From NCBI GenBank assembly GCA_964342855.1, contig CAYFIB010000005.1:59710-123709 (forward strand): DNA of 64,000 nt, in the 5' to 3' direction. The notes below the pieces were generated by a model. That model was not told the origin of the DNA, made no database searches, and was given only the letters and a program-made list of their open reading frames with translations. Source of the DNA: JBCBJX01 sp964342855 (lineage in GTDB: Bacteria > Pseudomonadota > Alphaproteobacteria > Caulobacterales > Parvularculaceae). Position numbers and translations under genes: made by a program. Positions 25,696-33,790 of the stretch are shown here, in pieces (the stretch's first letter is position 1; each line of letters starts with the position of its first letter).

Positions 25696-26415
25696 TTAAA
25701 GTTCCGCTTTCGTCATTTCACGGAAAACGCGGGTGACGGCGTAGACGTCGTTCGGGCCAACGACATCGGCGCGGAGGGAGGGCGCGCCGTCCTCGTCCGT
25801 AAAGCGCACGTCCGTCAGCTCAAATCCTTCGCGCTGCAGCGGCTCCGGCAGGGTCGTCAATTCAGGATCGTCATTGAACTTGTCGATCTCCATTTTCAGA
25901 AATCCGCGCATCAACGCCTCGAGGCCGATGCTGCGGGAGAGATCGGACATGCCGTCGACGCGAAACTCGACAAGACGCAACTGCAACCGGCCATAGTCCA
26001 CTTCCGGCGCCAGACGGGCGCGGATCGTTCCGCGGTCGCTTGCGAGGCGCGATTTCATGCCGCCGAAACAGGCCCATTGCTCCGCTCCCACCGTGATGGA
26101 GATCCGCACGCCGCCATCGGACACGGACGCCCCGGCGTTGCGTCCGGAAAGACGCAGGCCGCACTCGACGGATCGGCGATTGATGTCGTGCTCCAGCGCC
26201 CGCAGCGCGGCGGGCAGGGCCATTTCGAGATCAGCGACCGCCGTCAGCGTCAGCGCGTCATCGCCGCCCGGCGTTTCAACGCCGTAGACAGTCACGGGCG
26301 TCTCCACCTCGATGCCGGAAATCTGCGAGACGGCGGATGTTTCGAACAGCACCTCGCCCTGCGGCGAGGCGGCGGCGAAGCCTGCGATGGCGAATGCGAA
26401 CCCGTTAACGATCAA
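25696..26415 (-). CDS. Hypothetical exported protein (TTG start)
   Basis: 239 residues when started at the TTG at 26415, which is preceded by AAGGAGGGCGC; the ATG far upstream (26511) has no ribosome site and would bury the signal peptide. The start then reads MIVNGFAFAIAGFAAAS, a short signal sequence. The mature part is strand-rich, with two cysteines (SVECGLRL and EQWACFGG). It ends opposite the HxlR gene with a five-base gap. Reminiscent of DUF2993-like LmeA domains only in general layout; I assign no family. Confidence 0.65.
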   Translation of the reverse strand: MIVNGFAFAIAGFAAASPQGEVLFETSAVSQISGIEVETPVTVYGVETPGGDDALTLTAVADLEMALPAALRALEHDINRRSVECGLRLSGRNAGASVSDGGVRISITVGAEQWACFGGMKSRLASDRGTIRARLAPEVDYGRLQLRLVEFRVDGMSDLSRSIGLEALMRGFLKMEIDKFNDDPELTTLPEPLQREGFELTDVRFTDEDGAPSLRADVVGPNDVYAVTRVFREMTKAEL

Positions 26416-27068
26416 AGCGCCCTCCTTCGCGCCGCTCCGGCGAACCGAACGACGGACAATCAGTCGCTCGCCAGAATACGGACAATCACGCCGAAAACGT
26501 GGCGGCATCACTCACTCCCACTCGATGGTTCCCGGCGGCTTCGATGTCAGATCGTAGACAACCCGATGACGACGCGCACTTCGTTGATGCTGCGCGTCGC
26601 CGAGCGTCCGAGGAAGTCATGGGAGAACGGATAAATGACCGCGCCTCGGGAATCACGATCAACCTGCTACCGAACGCCGTCTCTCCTCCGCCAAGTGACA
26701 ATCCGCTGCAGCAAGACGACATCTCCGCCGCCGACGTCAAATGTTCCGAGGGCGTCCAGATCATGGAAACCGTGCAGGACGTCTGGCGTCAGAACGCGCC
26801 CTTTCCGGCCTGCACCCCATCATCGGACAGTCTTGAGCAAGTCGCTCTCTTGAGCGGCGAAGCCTCAAACGGACCGTCAGCGAAGTTGACGTCGCGCACG
26901 TCGCGACGATGGAGAATGAACCGTCAGGCCAGAATCGGACAGGCTCCGCGTCGCGGAATACGGTCTCGCCGACGTCCAAGTTGGAACGCGAATGGCATGG
27001 CTGTTGCGGCGCGATATCGTTTAACGTTATACGTTATTTGCGGAAACGCTGACCGACGGAGACCTGAA
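26416..27068. other. 653-bp gap: guaA fragment, then no recognisable gene
   Basis: The left part carries the decayed guaA 3' end (26512-26640). From 26641 to about 27000 a plus-strand frame is open but shows no family resemblance or ribosome site. A small inverted repeat AACGT-TAT-ACGTT is at 27023-27035, in the promoter position for the AraC-type gene, and may be its operator. Nothing else was seen. Confidence 0.6.
26512..26640 (-). pseudogene. guaA: Decayed copy of the guaA 3' end (displaced attachment-site fragment)
   Basis: Read on the minus strand, this segment matches the last ~120 bases of the intact guaA at 34673-34795, with about 14 differences including a one-base deletion near 26566 that breaks the frame. 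The C-terminus PGTIEWE and a stop codon (TGA instead of TAG) are kept. The longest identical runs are TGGGAGAACGGATAA, ACTTCGTTGATG and TGCGCGTCGCCG. It is in the same orientation as guaA, 8.1 kb away. That is the arrangement left when an element integrates at the 3' end of guaA and displaces the native tail. Confidence 0.85.
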
Positions 27069-28292
27069 ATGGACGCTGTAGCCGCTTTCCGTCTCATGAC
27101 GGAGGCCATGACCCTCTCCGTCGCGATCTTTGCGATCCTCGCTCTCATGTTCGACCGTGAAAAGCGGACGGATCAGTCAATTATGCTCGCCGCAATCCTC
27201 GGCGTCGCCGGCGCGGGCGCTACGGATGATCTGCTGAGAGCGTGGGATTTCTATCGAAACGCCCCGCACCTGTTCGGCGCTCTATGGCCGACGAAGCTCG
27301 CCTTCGGCCCGCTCGTCTTCACCTATACGTTGGCGATGACCTCGGAAGCGGCGACGGATTGGTGGCGCGCATTCGTTCGCGCAGGTCTGGTGACGCTCGC
27401 GGGCTATGGTCTCCTGTTCTCCTATTTCTCCCTCGACGCGACGATCAAAGCCACGCTGGCCTCATCTCAGCTGACGAGCCCTCTGGTGACCGGCGAACCG
27501 TTTGAGCAGGAAGAGCTCGCAGCGGCCTTCGCCGCCTATCTCGCCTTCACTCTTTTCTTTCTGGTTACGTCCCTCGGCTTCATTGCGGCGTCCTGGCGAA
27601 CGCTGAAGACGCACACCTGTGCGATCTCGAACCGGTTCTCCAATACGGAGGCCGTTTCACTGCGCTGGCTCTACGGCATGCTGATCCTGACGACGGTGAT
27701 GTGGCTCGGCGCGTCGATCGAACCGGTTCTCGACATCTTCGTCGCTGAACCGCAATGGCTCGATACGACCATCAAGACACTGGATCTTGTCTGGATCGCG
27801 ATGTTCGCTTTCTTCGGCCTGCTGCAACCGCCGATTTTCAGCGCCTCCGCTGCGGCGGAGGCCGCGCCTGAGCCGCAAAAATATGGCCGCTCGTCTCTCG
27901 CCGCCGACCGCATGGACCGGATCGCGCAGAACCTCGACCGGGCGATGCGCGCCACGGCGCTGTTCCGGAACCCCTCTCTCTGCCTGCGAGACCTCGCCGA
28001 CGCCCTCGGGGTGTCTGAGAACCACCTCTCGCAGACGCTGAACGAACGCATCGGGCTCAACTTTTTCGACTATGTGAACCGGCTGCGCGTTGAAGACGCC
28101 AAGCAGAGGCTTCGCGCGAGCAAGGCGACGATCCTCACGATCTCCTATGATGTGGGCTTCAACTCCCGTTCGACTTTCAACGCGGCGTTCAAGAAGCACG
28201 CAGGGACGACGCCGACCGCCTACCGCGAAGGCGAGCCCGCCGCCGCAAACACGCTGGAGCCCTCGCCGATCGCCCCCCAGACGGCGTCCTGA
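27069..28292 (+). CDS. AraC-family regulator with N-terminal membrane domain
   Basis: 407 residues from the ATG at 27069, preceded by GGAGACCTGAA; the frame is open upstream but that part is the guaA fragment. Residues 1-260 hold about seven TM helices (starting MTLSVAIFAILALMF). The C-terminal ~100 residues are an AraC double HTH: LCLRDLADALGVSENHLSQTLNE, then ILTISYDVGFNSRSTFNAAFKKHAGTTPTAYR. Membrane-bound AraC regulators of this type sense an envelope or extracytoplasmic signal. The next gene, a MipA/OmpV outer-membrane protein 116 bp downstream, is the likeliest target. Confidence 0.88.
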   Translation: MDAVAAFRLMTEAMTLSVAIFAILALMFDREKRTDQSIMLAAILGVAGAGATDDLLRAWDFYRNAPHLFGALWPTKLAFGPLVFTYTLAMTSEAATDWWRAFVRAGLVTLAGYGLLFSYFSLDATIKATLASSQLTSPLVTGEPFEQEELAAAFAAYLAFTLFFLVTSLGFIAASWRTLKTHTCAISNRFSNTEAVSLRWLYGMLILTTVMWLGASIEPVLDIFVAEPQWLDTTIKTLDLVWIAMFAFFGLLQPPIFSASAAAEAAPEPQKYGRSSLAADRMDRIAQNLDRAMRATALFRNPSLCLRDLADALGVSENHLSQTLNERIGLNFFDYVNRLRVEDAKQRLRASKATILTISYDVGFNSRSTFNAAFKKHAGTTPTAYREGEPAAANTLEPSPIAPQTAS

Positions 28293-28408
28293 CGGTCCCG
28301 ATCGGACGCTGATCGCGCAGCGACCTGCCCGCTCGGGCGACGACGCACGCGCGCTTTGCGTAGTCAGCTCCCGGCAATCGCCTCGTTGTCAGGAAAGAGT
28401 TGACCACC

Positions 28409-29194
28409 ATGTTCGAAACCTCGCTTTTGCGTCGATCGCTATCGCTATCGCTGTCAGCGGTCCTTGCGCCCAGCATCGTGCTGACGACCACCTTCGACGC
28501 AGTGGCGGAAGACGACCAACCCCCGCCCCGGTTCTACATCGGCGTCGGCGGGTACATGTCTTCCAGCCCGTTCATCGGCGCCGACGACGAAACCGGCCTC
28601 ATCCCCTACCTCGCCTACGAAGGGGACTACATCACTCTCGACCTCAGCGGCCTCGCCGTCTCGCCCATCAAAAACGAGCATCTTCAGATCAGCGTCGTCG
28701 TTCGCCCGCGTTGGATCCTGGTCGAGCCTGAAGACAGTCCGGCTCTGACGGGCATGGACCGCGATATCGGCGTCGACGCCGGCGCCGCTCTCGATCTGCG
28801 CCATGGGCCGTTCAGCCTCTCTGCAGAATTCCTCGCCGACATCACCAACGAAAACGAGGGGCGCGAACTCACCTTGGGCGCCGGATACGCAACCTCGGTT
28901 CTCGCCCGCGGAAGGTTCGGCGTGGACGCTGGCGCACGCTGGAGAAACGAGGAGCTCGCGACATATCTCTACGGCGTGTTCGAGGACGAGGCGCTTGCCG
29001 GTCGTCCCGCTTTCGCCGTTGAGGAAACATGGCACCCATACGCTGGGGTGACCCTGTCTTACGCGTTCACTCCAAAGCTGTTGGCGACCATCCGCGCTGA
29101 AGCGGAGTTTCTTCCGGACGCCGTTCAGGATAGCCCGATCATCGACGACGACATCGCCCTTACAAGCTTCTTCGGCATTCTCTACGGGTTCTGA
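28409..29194 (+). CDS. MipA/OmpV family outer-membrane protein
   Basis: 261 residues from the ATG at 28409, nine bases after a TTG that also has an in-frame start; AGGAAAGAG lies upstream. The signal peptide covers about 1-33. Family blocks are GVGGYMSSSPFIGADDETGLIPYLAYEG, the ISVVVRPRWI...ALTGMDRDIGVDAGAAL region and YAGVTLSYAFTPKL, ending FFGILYGF. MipA of E. coli links MltA and PBP1B; OmpV-type relatives are outer-membrane barrels induced by ionic or envelope stress. It lies between a membrane AraC regulator and small membrane protein genes. Confidence 0.86.
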   Translation: MFETSLLRRSLSLSLSAVLAPSIVLTTTFDAVAEDDQPPPRFYIGVGGYMSSSPFIGADDETGLIPYLAYEGDYITLDLSGLAVSPIKNEHLQISVVVRPRWILVEPEDSPALTGMDRDIGVDAGAALDLRHGPFSLSAEFLADITNENEGRELTLGAGYATSVLARGRFGVDAGARWRNEELATYLYGVFEDEALAGRPAFAVEETWHPYAGVTLSYAFTPKLLATIRAEAEFLPDAVQDSPIIDDDIALTSFFGILYGF

Positions 29195-29195
29195 T

Positions 29196-29690
29196 GTGCT
29201 CGCTCCTGAGACTTCCAGGCGAACCGTCGCGGCGCGTCTTGCAGCGACCGTTGCGGTCGCAGCCTGCACCGTTCTCGGACTATATAGCGCCCGACACCGA
29301 CCGCTGATCAATATCTGGTCGCCGCCGAGTTGGCTTGCCGATCAGGCGGCGACGCTTTCCCTCGCCGCTTTCATTCTGTTCGCCGCCGGCGCCCTGCCGC
29401 GAGGAACCATTAAGGCTGATCTACGGCGCCCGCAGGTTGCTGGCGCCGCGCTGCTGGCGCTAGGGCACTTTTTGGTCGTGGGCGATCTTTGTTCGATGGC
29501 TCTTTTTGGGGCGCTTATCGCAGGATCGATGGTCGTCTGGCTCAACAAGCCTCGCCGTCCTTTGACCACACCGAGTACTGAGGACTGGAAATACGATCTC
29601 GCTGCGATTTTTCTCGGCTCTGCCGCCTTCGGCGTCTTCGTGCGGTGGCTTCATCCGTTCCTGTTCGACGTGCCGATCATATCCCCATGA
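29196..29690 (+). CDS. NnrU-like integral membrane protein
   Basis: 164 residues from a GTG one base past the MipA/OmpV stop (TGATGTG), so probably co-translated. Four or five TM helices are visible. The block RRPQVAGAALLALGHFLVVGDLCSMALFGALIAGSMVVW parallels NnrU (HP-x-x-x-G then A-L-G-H-L-x-x-x-G-D), with Arg-Pro replacing His-Pro. It shares little else with the NnrU gene at 15625, so it is a distant relative, not a recent duplicate. Function unknown. Confidence 0.68.
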   Translation: MLAPETSRRTVAARLAATVAVAACTVLGLYSARHRPLINIWSPPSWLADQAATLSLAAFILFAAGALPRGTIKADLRRPQVAGAALLALGHFLVVGDLCSMALFGALIAGSMVVWLNKPRRPLTTPSTEDWKYDLAAIFLGSAAFGVFVRWLHPFLFDVPIISP

Positions 29691-29721
29691 CGCTGCGCGC
29701 TTCTCTCCAGGGCCCGAAACA

Positions 29722-30192
29722 ATGACGAAGCAAAGATCGGCGATCATCCGCCGCCATCAGAATGTATTCGGAATAGCCCTCAGGGGCCTTACGTTCTGCG
29801 TTCTGTTCTGGGCGCTTTGGGAACGCGCCCTGCTCGTGGTTGCGATCTGCCTGCTGGTCGAGACCTGCAACTGGATCTTCATGCCAGAGGTCGAAACGCC
29901 GCCGAAGGCGATCGACGCGGTCATCGACATGGAGCTTCGCTGGCTGCACGCTCCAACCTCGTCCCTGAAGGCGTTCAGCTGGATGACCCTGTTTCTCGGC
30001 GTCGCGGCGATCGCCTTCGGGTTGGTGCTGCACGACTACCTGATCCTCGCCTGCGCGGCGAGCCTGCTTCTGGCCTTCCTGGTCCTGATGAAGTTCGGCC
30101 CATGGGCGCCCTGCGACGACGCGGCGACGTCTGGTTGGCAGTCGGACAATTGCGACACGCCGACTGCGGTCAGCTATGACCGGCGAACGTGA
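29722..30192 (+). CDS. Hypothetical membrane protein
   Basis: 156 residues. Four hydrophobic helices (near 17-50, 81-100 and 103-125) are arranged in two pairs; the soluble tail holds two cysteines (PWAPCDD, SDNCDTP). Strand direction and the 31-base gap suggest it belongs to the transcript of the MipA/OmpV and NnrU-like genes. Its last 23 bases overlap the 3' end of the convergent gene at 30170. No family recognised. Confidence 0.65.
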   Translation: MTKQRSAIIRRHQNVFGIALRGLTFCVLFWALWERALLVVAICLLVETCNWIFMPEVETPPKAIDAVIDMELRWLHAPTSSLKAFSWMTLFLGVAAIAFGLVLHDYLILACAASLLLAFLVLMKFGPWAPCDDAATSGWQSDNCDTPTAVSYDRRT

Positions 30193-31507
30193 GGCGGATC
30201 GTCAAAAATCCTTCGTCTTCGAACTTGGCATTGGATACGCCGCCGAAGCCGAACTCCAACCAGGCGTTCTGCCCCATAACCGAAACCGGCGCCGCCGCCC
30301 TCACATAAGCACGGACGAATTCGTCACGGTCCAGCGCGTTGTCGTCGAACTCCGTGAAGTTGTAGGTGACGCCGAGATCCAGCCGCAGCCGTTCACGAGA
30401 TTCGGTCAAGGACAGACCTACGGTAGCCTGGTCCGCGATCACCTTTTCATCGTTCGGACCATCAACAAGCGCTTCATTCGAGTACTGCGCGACGATGTTC
30501 AGCGCCGTCGTGTCGTCGGCGGCGTCGCCTTCGTCCTTCGGGCCGAAACCCTTCAGAAATCGAAACGGAATGCGCGCGCCTGTCCAGACCATTTCGGTCT
30601 CAGGCGCCTGCTCTCCGTCCACTTCGGTTTCATTGAAAGCGGCGCCGAACCCGAGCACCCAGCTCGATGATATCCGCGCGCGATCCTGGTGGCTCTTCCG
30701 GCAGGTCGCTACGGCTGCATCGAAACGCGTAACGGCCCCGGCGACCGCTTCGCCGGCCAGCCCGGCGCGTAGCGCCGCCAGCCTGCTTGCATCGCCTGAA
30801 GCGGTTTCCTGGAACTTGAGATATGCATTCCTGTGCGCACGCAGCGCGTTTTTCTCCGCTTCCGACGTTTCGTTCGCCTGGAGCCGGTTGGCCAAGGCGG
30901 GATAAGCGAGGTCCCATGAAAAAAGCACCTCCGCGGCGCCGGCGCTATAACCCCTTCGAGCGGCGGAGACCGCAGGATCGGCCTGGTAGAACTCGGCCGC
31001 GCTTGCTATGCAGGCCGATAGCTTCTTGTCCATCCGCGGATCCCCGGCATCCAGAAGCTCCGTATAGACCCCTAAGCCGACGCGCGCGCCGTCGTCGCTT
31101 GAAGCGCCTTCGACCGCCGCGCCGGTAATCGACGCGCGCGATAGGACACGTTTCAAACGGCTGGATGTTTGATACCGCTCCAACGATATGGATCGTTCGC
31201 CCAGAACCCAGAAAGGCTTGAATTCGATCGCCGCTCCCGGGCGCAGATCTCCGTCATCATCAAAAAAAGACGCGGCTCCGACCGAGAAATCCGCGAAGGA
31301 TCCGGGCTCGACGACATTCTCCGGCGATGCGCCGATGATCGCAAAACCCGGCTGTGTCGGCGGCGCGCCGACGGCTGAGTACTGCGACGCGTTGGCGGCG
31401 CCCTTGGACAACAGTGTCAGCGGGTCTTCGTCAGTCTCCTGGAATGCATAAGCGGACGAGGAGACAATTAACGCCGACACGGCGTATCCTGATAACTTCA
31501 ACATCAT
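30170..31507 (-). CDS. Hypothetical exported protein, probably outer-membrane associated
   Basis: 445 residues from the ATG at 31507 (a second ATG at 31504 is spaced better from CGGAG). Signal peptide MMLKLSGYAVSALIVSSSAYA. An early AIEFKPFWVLGERSISLERYQ, later ARIPFRFLKGFGPK and ALNIVAQYSNEAL, and a closing WLEFGFGGVSNAKFEDEGFLTIRLTFA suggest beta-strands typical of a porin-like barrel, with a helical insert at about 150-290. No family is recognised. It lies in the guaA island, convergent with the preceding membrane-protein gene. Confidence 0.65.
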   Translation of the reverse strand: MMLKLSGYAVSALIVSSSAYAFQETDEDPLTLLSKGAANASQYSAVGAPPTQPGFAIIGASPENVVEPGSFADFSVGAASFFDDDGDLRPGAAIEFKPFWVLGERSISLERYQTSSRLKRVLSRASITGAAVEGASSDDGARVGLGVYTELLDAGDPRMDKKLSACIASAAEFYQADPAVSAARRGYSAGAAEVLFSWDLAYPALANRLQANETSEAEKNALRAHRNAYLKFQETASGDASRLAALRAGLAGEAVAGAVTRFDAAVATCRKSHQDRARISSSWVLGFGAAFNETEVDGEQAPETEMVWTGARIPFRFLKGFGPKDEGDAADDTTALNIVAQYSNEALVDGPNDEKVIADQATVGLSLTESRERLRLDLGVTYNFTEFDDNALDRDEFVRAYVRAAAPVSVMGQNAWLEFGFGGVSNAKFEDEGFLTIRLTFAGHS

Positions 31508-31538
31508 TGCTCCGAGGGCGTTAAACGAGCGGCCTGGC

Positions 31539-31910
31539 TCAGTAGCGCTCAACTGCGACAGGCTCGCCGCGCCAAAGCGCGTCCGACACCTTGTCCAACA
31601 TGAGGGTCGGCTCCGTCTCGCCTGGCGGAGAAACAGGCGCGGTCAGCGTCCCGTCGACGTAGAAGGTGAGCTTCATCGCCATTCGCGGTTTCTCGGGGTC
31701 CGTCAGGCGGCTGCCTTCCGGGTAAAGAACGTATTTCCCACCATGTTCGAGCGTCCATGTCGTGGAGCCGTCTTCGTCCGGATCCACAACCTGGACGCCG
31801 CCGTCCGGCGATAATTTATGCAGCTCGCCGATGGCGATCTGCGCCATTTTTGATGAATACGTCATCACGACATCGGCGGCGCTGTGAACATCCACCTCGT
31901 ACCGGATCAT
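31539..31910 (-). CDS. Hypothetical small cytosolic protein
   Basis: 123 residues from the ATG at 31910, preceded by GAGGGGAGAGCT; a TTG at 31967 is less likely. No signal or TM segment. Composition is acidic with a strand-rich centre (TWTLEHGGKYVLYPEGSRL, AMKLTFYVDGTLTAPV). No family recognised. It lies 31 bases upstream of the 30170-31507 gene on the same strand and near the Imm11-like gene, which leaves open an immunity-type role. Confidence 0.55.
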   Translation of the reverse strand: MIRYEVDVHSAADVVMTYSSKMAQIAIGELHKLSPDGGVQVVDPDEDGSTTWTLEHGGKYVLYPEGSRLTDPEKPRMAMKLTFYVDGTLTAPVSPPGETEPTLMLDKVSDALWRGEPVAVERY

Positions 31911-32058
31911 AGCTCTCCCCTCGCGCTGATCGCTGCGAATGGATGCCTGCAATCGGAGGTTTGTCAACCTCTGGGAGCGTCGGTAGTGTCTCCGTTTGAA
32001 CTTTCGACCGCGCGCCTTTTGTAAGGGCCGCGCTTCGGCTTCGGTGCGTTAGCGTCAA

Positions 32059-32727
32059 TCAGCTCCTCGCCCGCCCCTCTTTGCGCCGTTCGTATTTGTA
32101 GACCACCGGGTCGAATGTCCCATCAGCGAGTTCGGCGGGGAGCGGCGACCGCCGGACCTCGCTGAACCTCGCACCGGTCAATCGACATTCCCGATAACCC
32201 GCGAGGAATTCTTCCGTCACAAACGTCTCACAGGACACCCGGTCCGCTTCGTGACAGTAAAGGGCGCGGAAAATCGGCGGCAGCGTTCCCTCCCATTCGT
32301 AAAGCCACACCTGCTTCGCCGAAGTCACGATGTCGCTATGAGGATTGTACGTGAACTCGCTGGCCGAATGATCGACAAGGTCGACGATCGTGGTCGGCAA
32401 ATACATCCGGTATTGTTTCACGCCCTGCTTCACAGTCACATTCGTATTTACGCGCAGTACATCGCTTCCAAGACCTGAAAGCCAGTCCCAGGTTCGTGCA
32501 GAGCAAGCCCATAAGGCCGGCCCGACGTTGCACATGTCCGGACACTGATCACTGGACTTCAGCGCAAGCTGACCATCGACCGCATCAAGCAGAAAATCGC
32601 GCTCCTCGAATTGCGCCTCCGTAAGAACGGCGTACTGGCGTTCATCCATATCCAGGTGCTCATCCAGACACAGCGAAACCGGACACTCGCTCGGAAGAGC
32701 CTGTTGTAGAAAAAATACTTTCTGCAT
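32059..32727 (-). CDS. Imm11-like (DUF1629-type) protein, probable orphan immunity protein
   Basis: 222 residues from the ATG at 32727 (GGAG nine bases upstream). The C-terminal half reads PPIFRALYCHEADRVSCETFVTEEFLAGYRECRLTGARFSEV, the layout of Imm11-type proteins: an 'IFR' strand, a 'vfVTeeF' helix and a terminal 'LTGxxFxEV'. Such proteins neutralise contact-dependent or type VI toxins. No toxin gene is adjacent, so it may be an orphan immunity gene or the antidote left from a lost pair. The family call rests on pattern memory and is moderate. Confidence 0.55.
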   Translation of the reverse strand: MQKVFFLQQALPSECPVSLCLDEHLDMDERQYAVLTEAQFEERDFLLDAVDGQLALKSSDQCPDMCNVGPALWACSARTWDWLSGLGSDVLRVNTNVTVKQGVKQYRMYLPTTIVDLVDHSASEFTYNPHSDIVTSAKQVWLYEWEGTLPPIFRALYCHEADRVSCETFVTEEFLAGYRECRLTGARFSEVRRSPLPAELADGTFDPVVYKYERRKEGRARS

Positions 32728-32953
32728 AATAATTTCTCCATCCCGGGTGTAATCTGACGGGTATTCGTCGCCCACATGCCTTCTGTGCATTGCTCCGCAA
32801 TCCCATATCGTTTAGATTTCCCATTTGAAACCCATACAATCCGCCGACAACACAAGAACAAGATGCATCAGATGTCGACACGAACTGCGGGCCTTTCCCG
32901 CCGCATTCCCGATACATCTCGAACATTCCGCGCCGGCCAATAGGAGATCGTCG

Positions 32954-33259
32954 ATGTGGCCGAAATGCGTATCGAAGTCCGATATCGAAGGCGTGATCGC
33001 AATCCTCATGGGGCACGCGCCGGATGATCTCGCGAGCCTTTCGTTTCATCCCGATGATCCGGGTCCGACCTTGGAAGAGATGTTTCTCTGCCTGACGGAA
33101 GGCGTGAACCATGTGTTCCGTGCCCCCCGCTACGACGACGTTCGGCCAAAAATGCTGCATTTGGCAGGTGAATCCTATCGGCTATATAGCGCCGGCGACA
33201 GCGACGGGGGCTTTCTCGCGATCGACGAGTTGCATGGCGTGATCTACCGGACGTCGTAG
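32954..33259 (+). CDS. Hypothetical small protein
   Basis: 101 residues from the ATG at 32954, with AGGAG eight bases upstream; the frame opens earlier at 32825 without a ribosome site. It is acidic and soluble, beginning MWPKCVSKSDIEGVIAIL, with a middle THR-free helix (PTLEEMFLCLTEGVNHVF) and a strand-rich end. No family recognised. A competing minus-strand frame (32660-33160) lacks a good start. It is divergent from the Imm11-like gene. Confidence 0.5.
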   Translation: MWPKCVSKSDIEGVIAILMGHAPDDLASLSFHPDDPGPTLEEMFLCLTEGVNHVFRAPRYDDVRPKMLHLAGESYRLYSAGDSDGGFLAIDELHGVIYRTS

Positions 33260-33324
33260 CGGTCGAACGACGCTGGCCCGTTTTCCCGGGGCATTTAATC
33301 CCTACCACAACGCCGGAAAGTTTG

Positions 33325-33740
33325 AGCCGGGACGGTTGCAGCACGCCGACCCCTTGACGGGTCAATTCGACCCACACCGGGCCTTCAACCACGGAGCCAT
33401 GGTTGCCGGTCGATCTGTGACATCAGGAAATGTCTGTGGACAATCAGGAACTGAACGCGGGTCCGATTTTGCAGAGGACGCGTAATTTATTTCGTTTACG
33501 GAGTGAATCCGGCACTGCGGCGGCGGCCATCCGCTTCATCAATGTCCTCAAGCCTGTTGTCGCGTTCTATCGTGAGTACGAAGGAGAAACTCTTCTCTGC
33601 GCGTTCAATCTTGAAGGAGGGGAAGACGGAGTCACCATCGCGGATGGCGGCAGGCTCCTCGACCATCCCCTGCGCGCGCCTTGAAGGGGACGCGCTCCTT
33701 CCACCGCCCCATGGCGACGCCATCATCGCTTGCGATAGGG
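33325..33740 (+). pseudogene. Broken 3' fragment of a GH13 alpha-glucosidase
   Basis: One frame reads SRDGCSTPTP, then after a stop HTGPSTTEPWLPVDL, another stop at 33418, and SVDNQELNAGPILQRTRNLFRLRSE... KPVVAFYREYEGETLLCAFNLEGG. A shift to another frame near 33680 continues LEGDALLPPPHGDAIIA. These are, in order, the GRDGxRTPM, TTGxPWLPV, C-terminal domain and LPPYG-type end of GH13 alpha-glucosidases. Two in-frame stops, one frameshift and no catalytic domain make it a dead remnant. An 84-residue frame from 33430 could be mistaken for a gene. Confidence 0.82.
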
Positions 33741-33790
33741 CCGTTTTTGGCGCCGATCCCAGAACAGCTCGAAGCCCCCAGCTGCACCGC

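Noticed and set aside
26499..27068. N-terminal extension of the AraC-type regulator through the upstream open frame
   Set aside because: The extension would translate the guaA fragment in antisense; the ATG at 27069 has a proper ribosome site and begins the TM domain.
32660..33160. 166-codon minus-strand frame overlapping the 32954 gene
   Set aside because: Lacks a good start and ribosome site; the plus-strand frame has AGGAG at proper spacing.
33430..33684. 84-residue frame as an independent small gene
   Set aside because: It is the readable middle of a broken GH13 gene; homologous blocks lie beyond stops and a frameshift on both sides.
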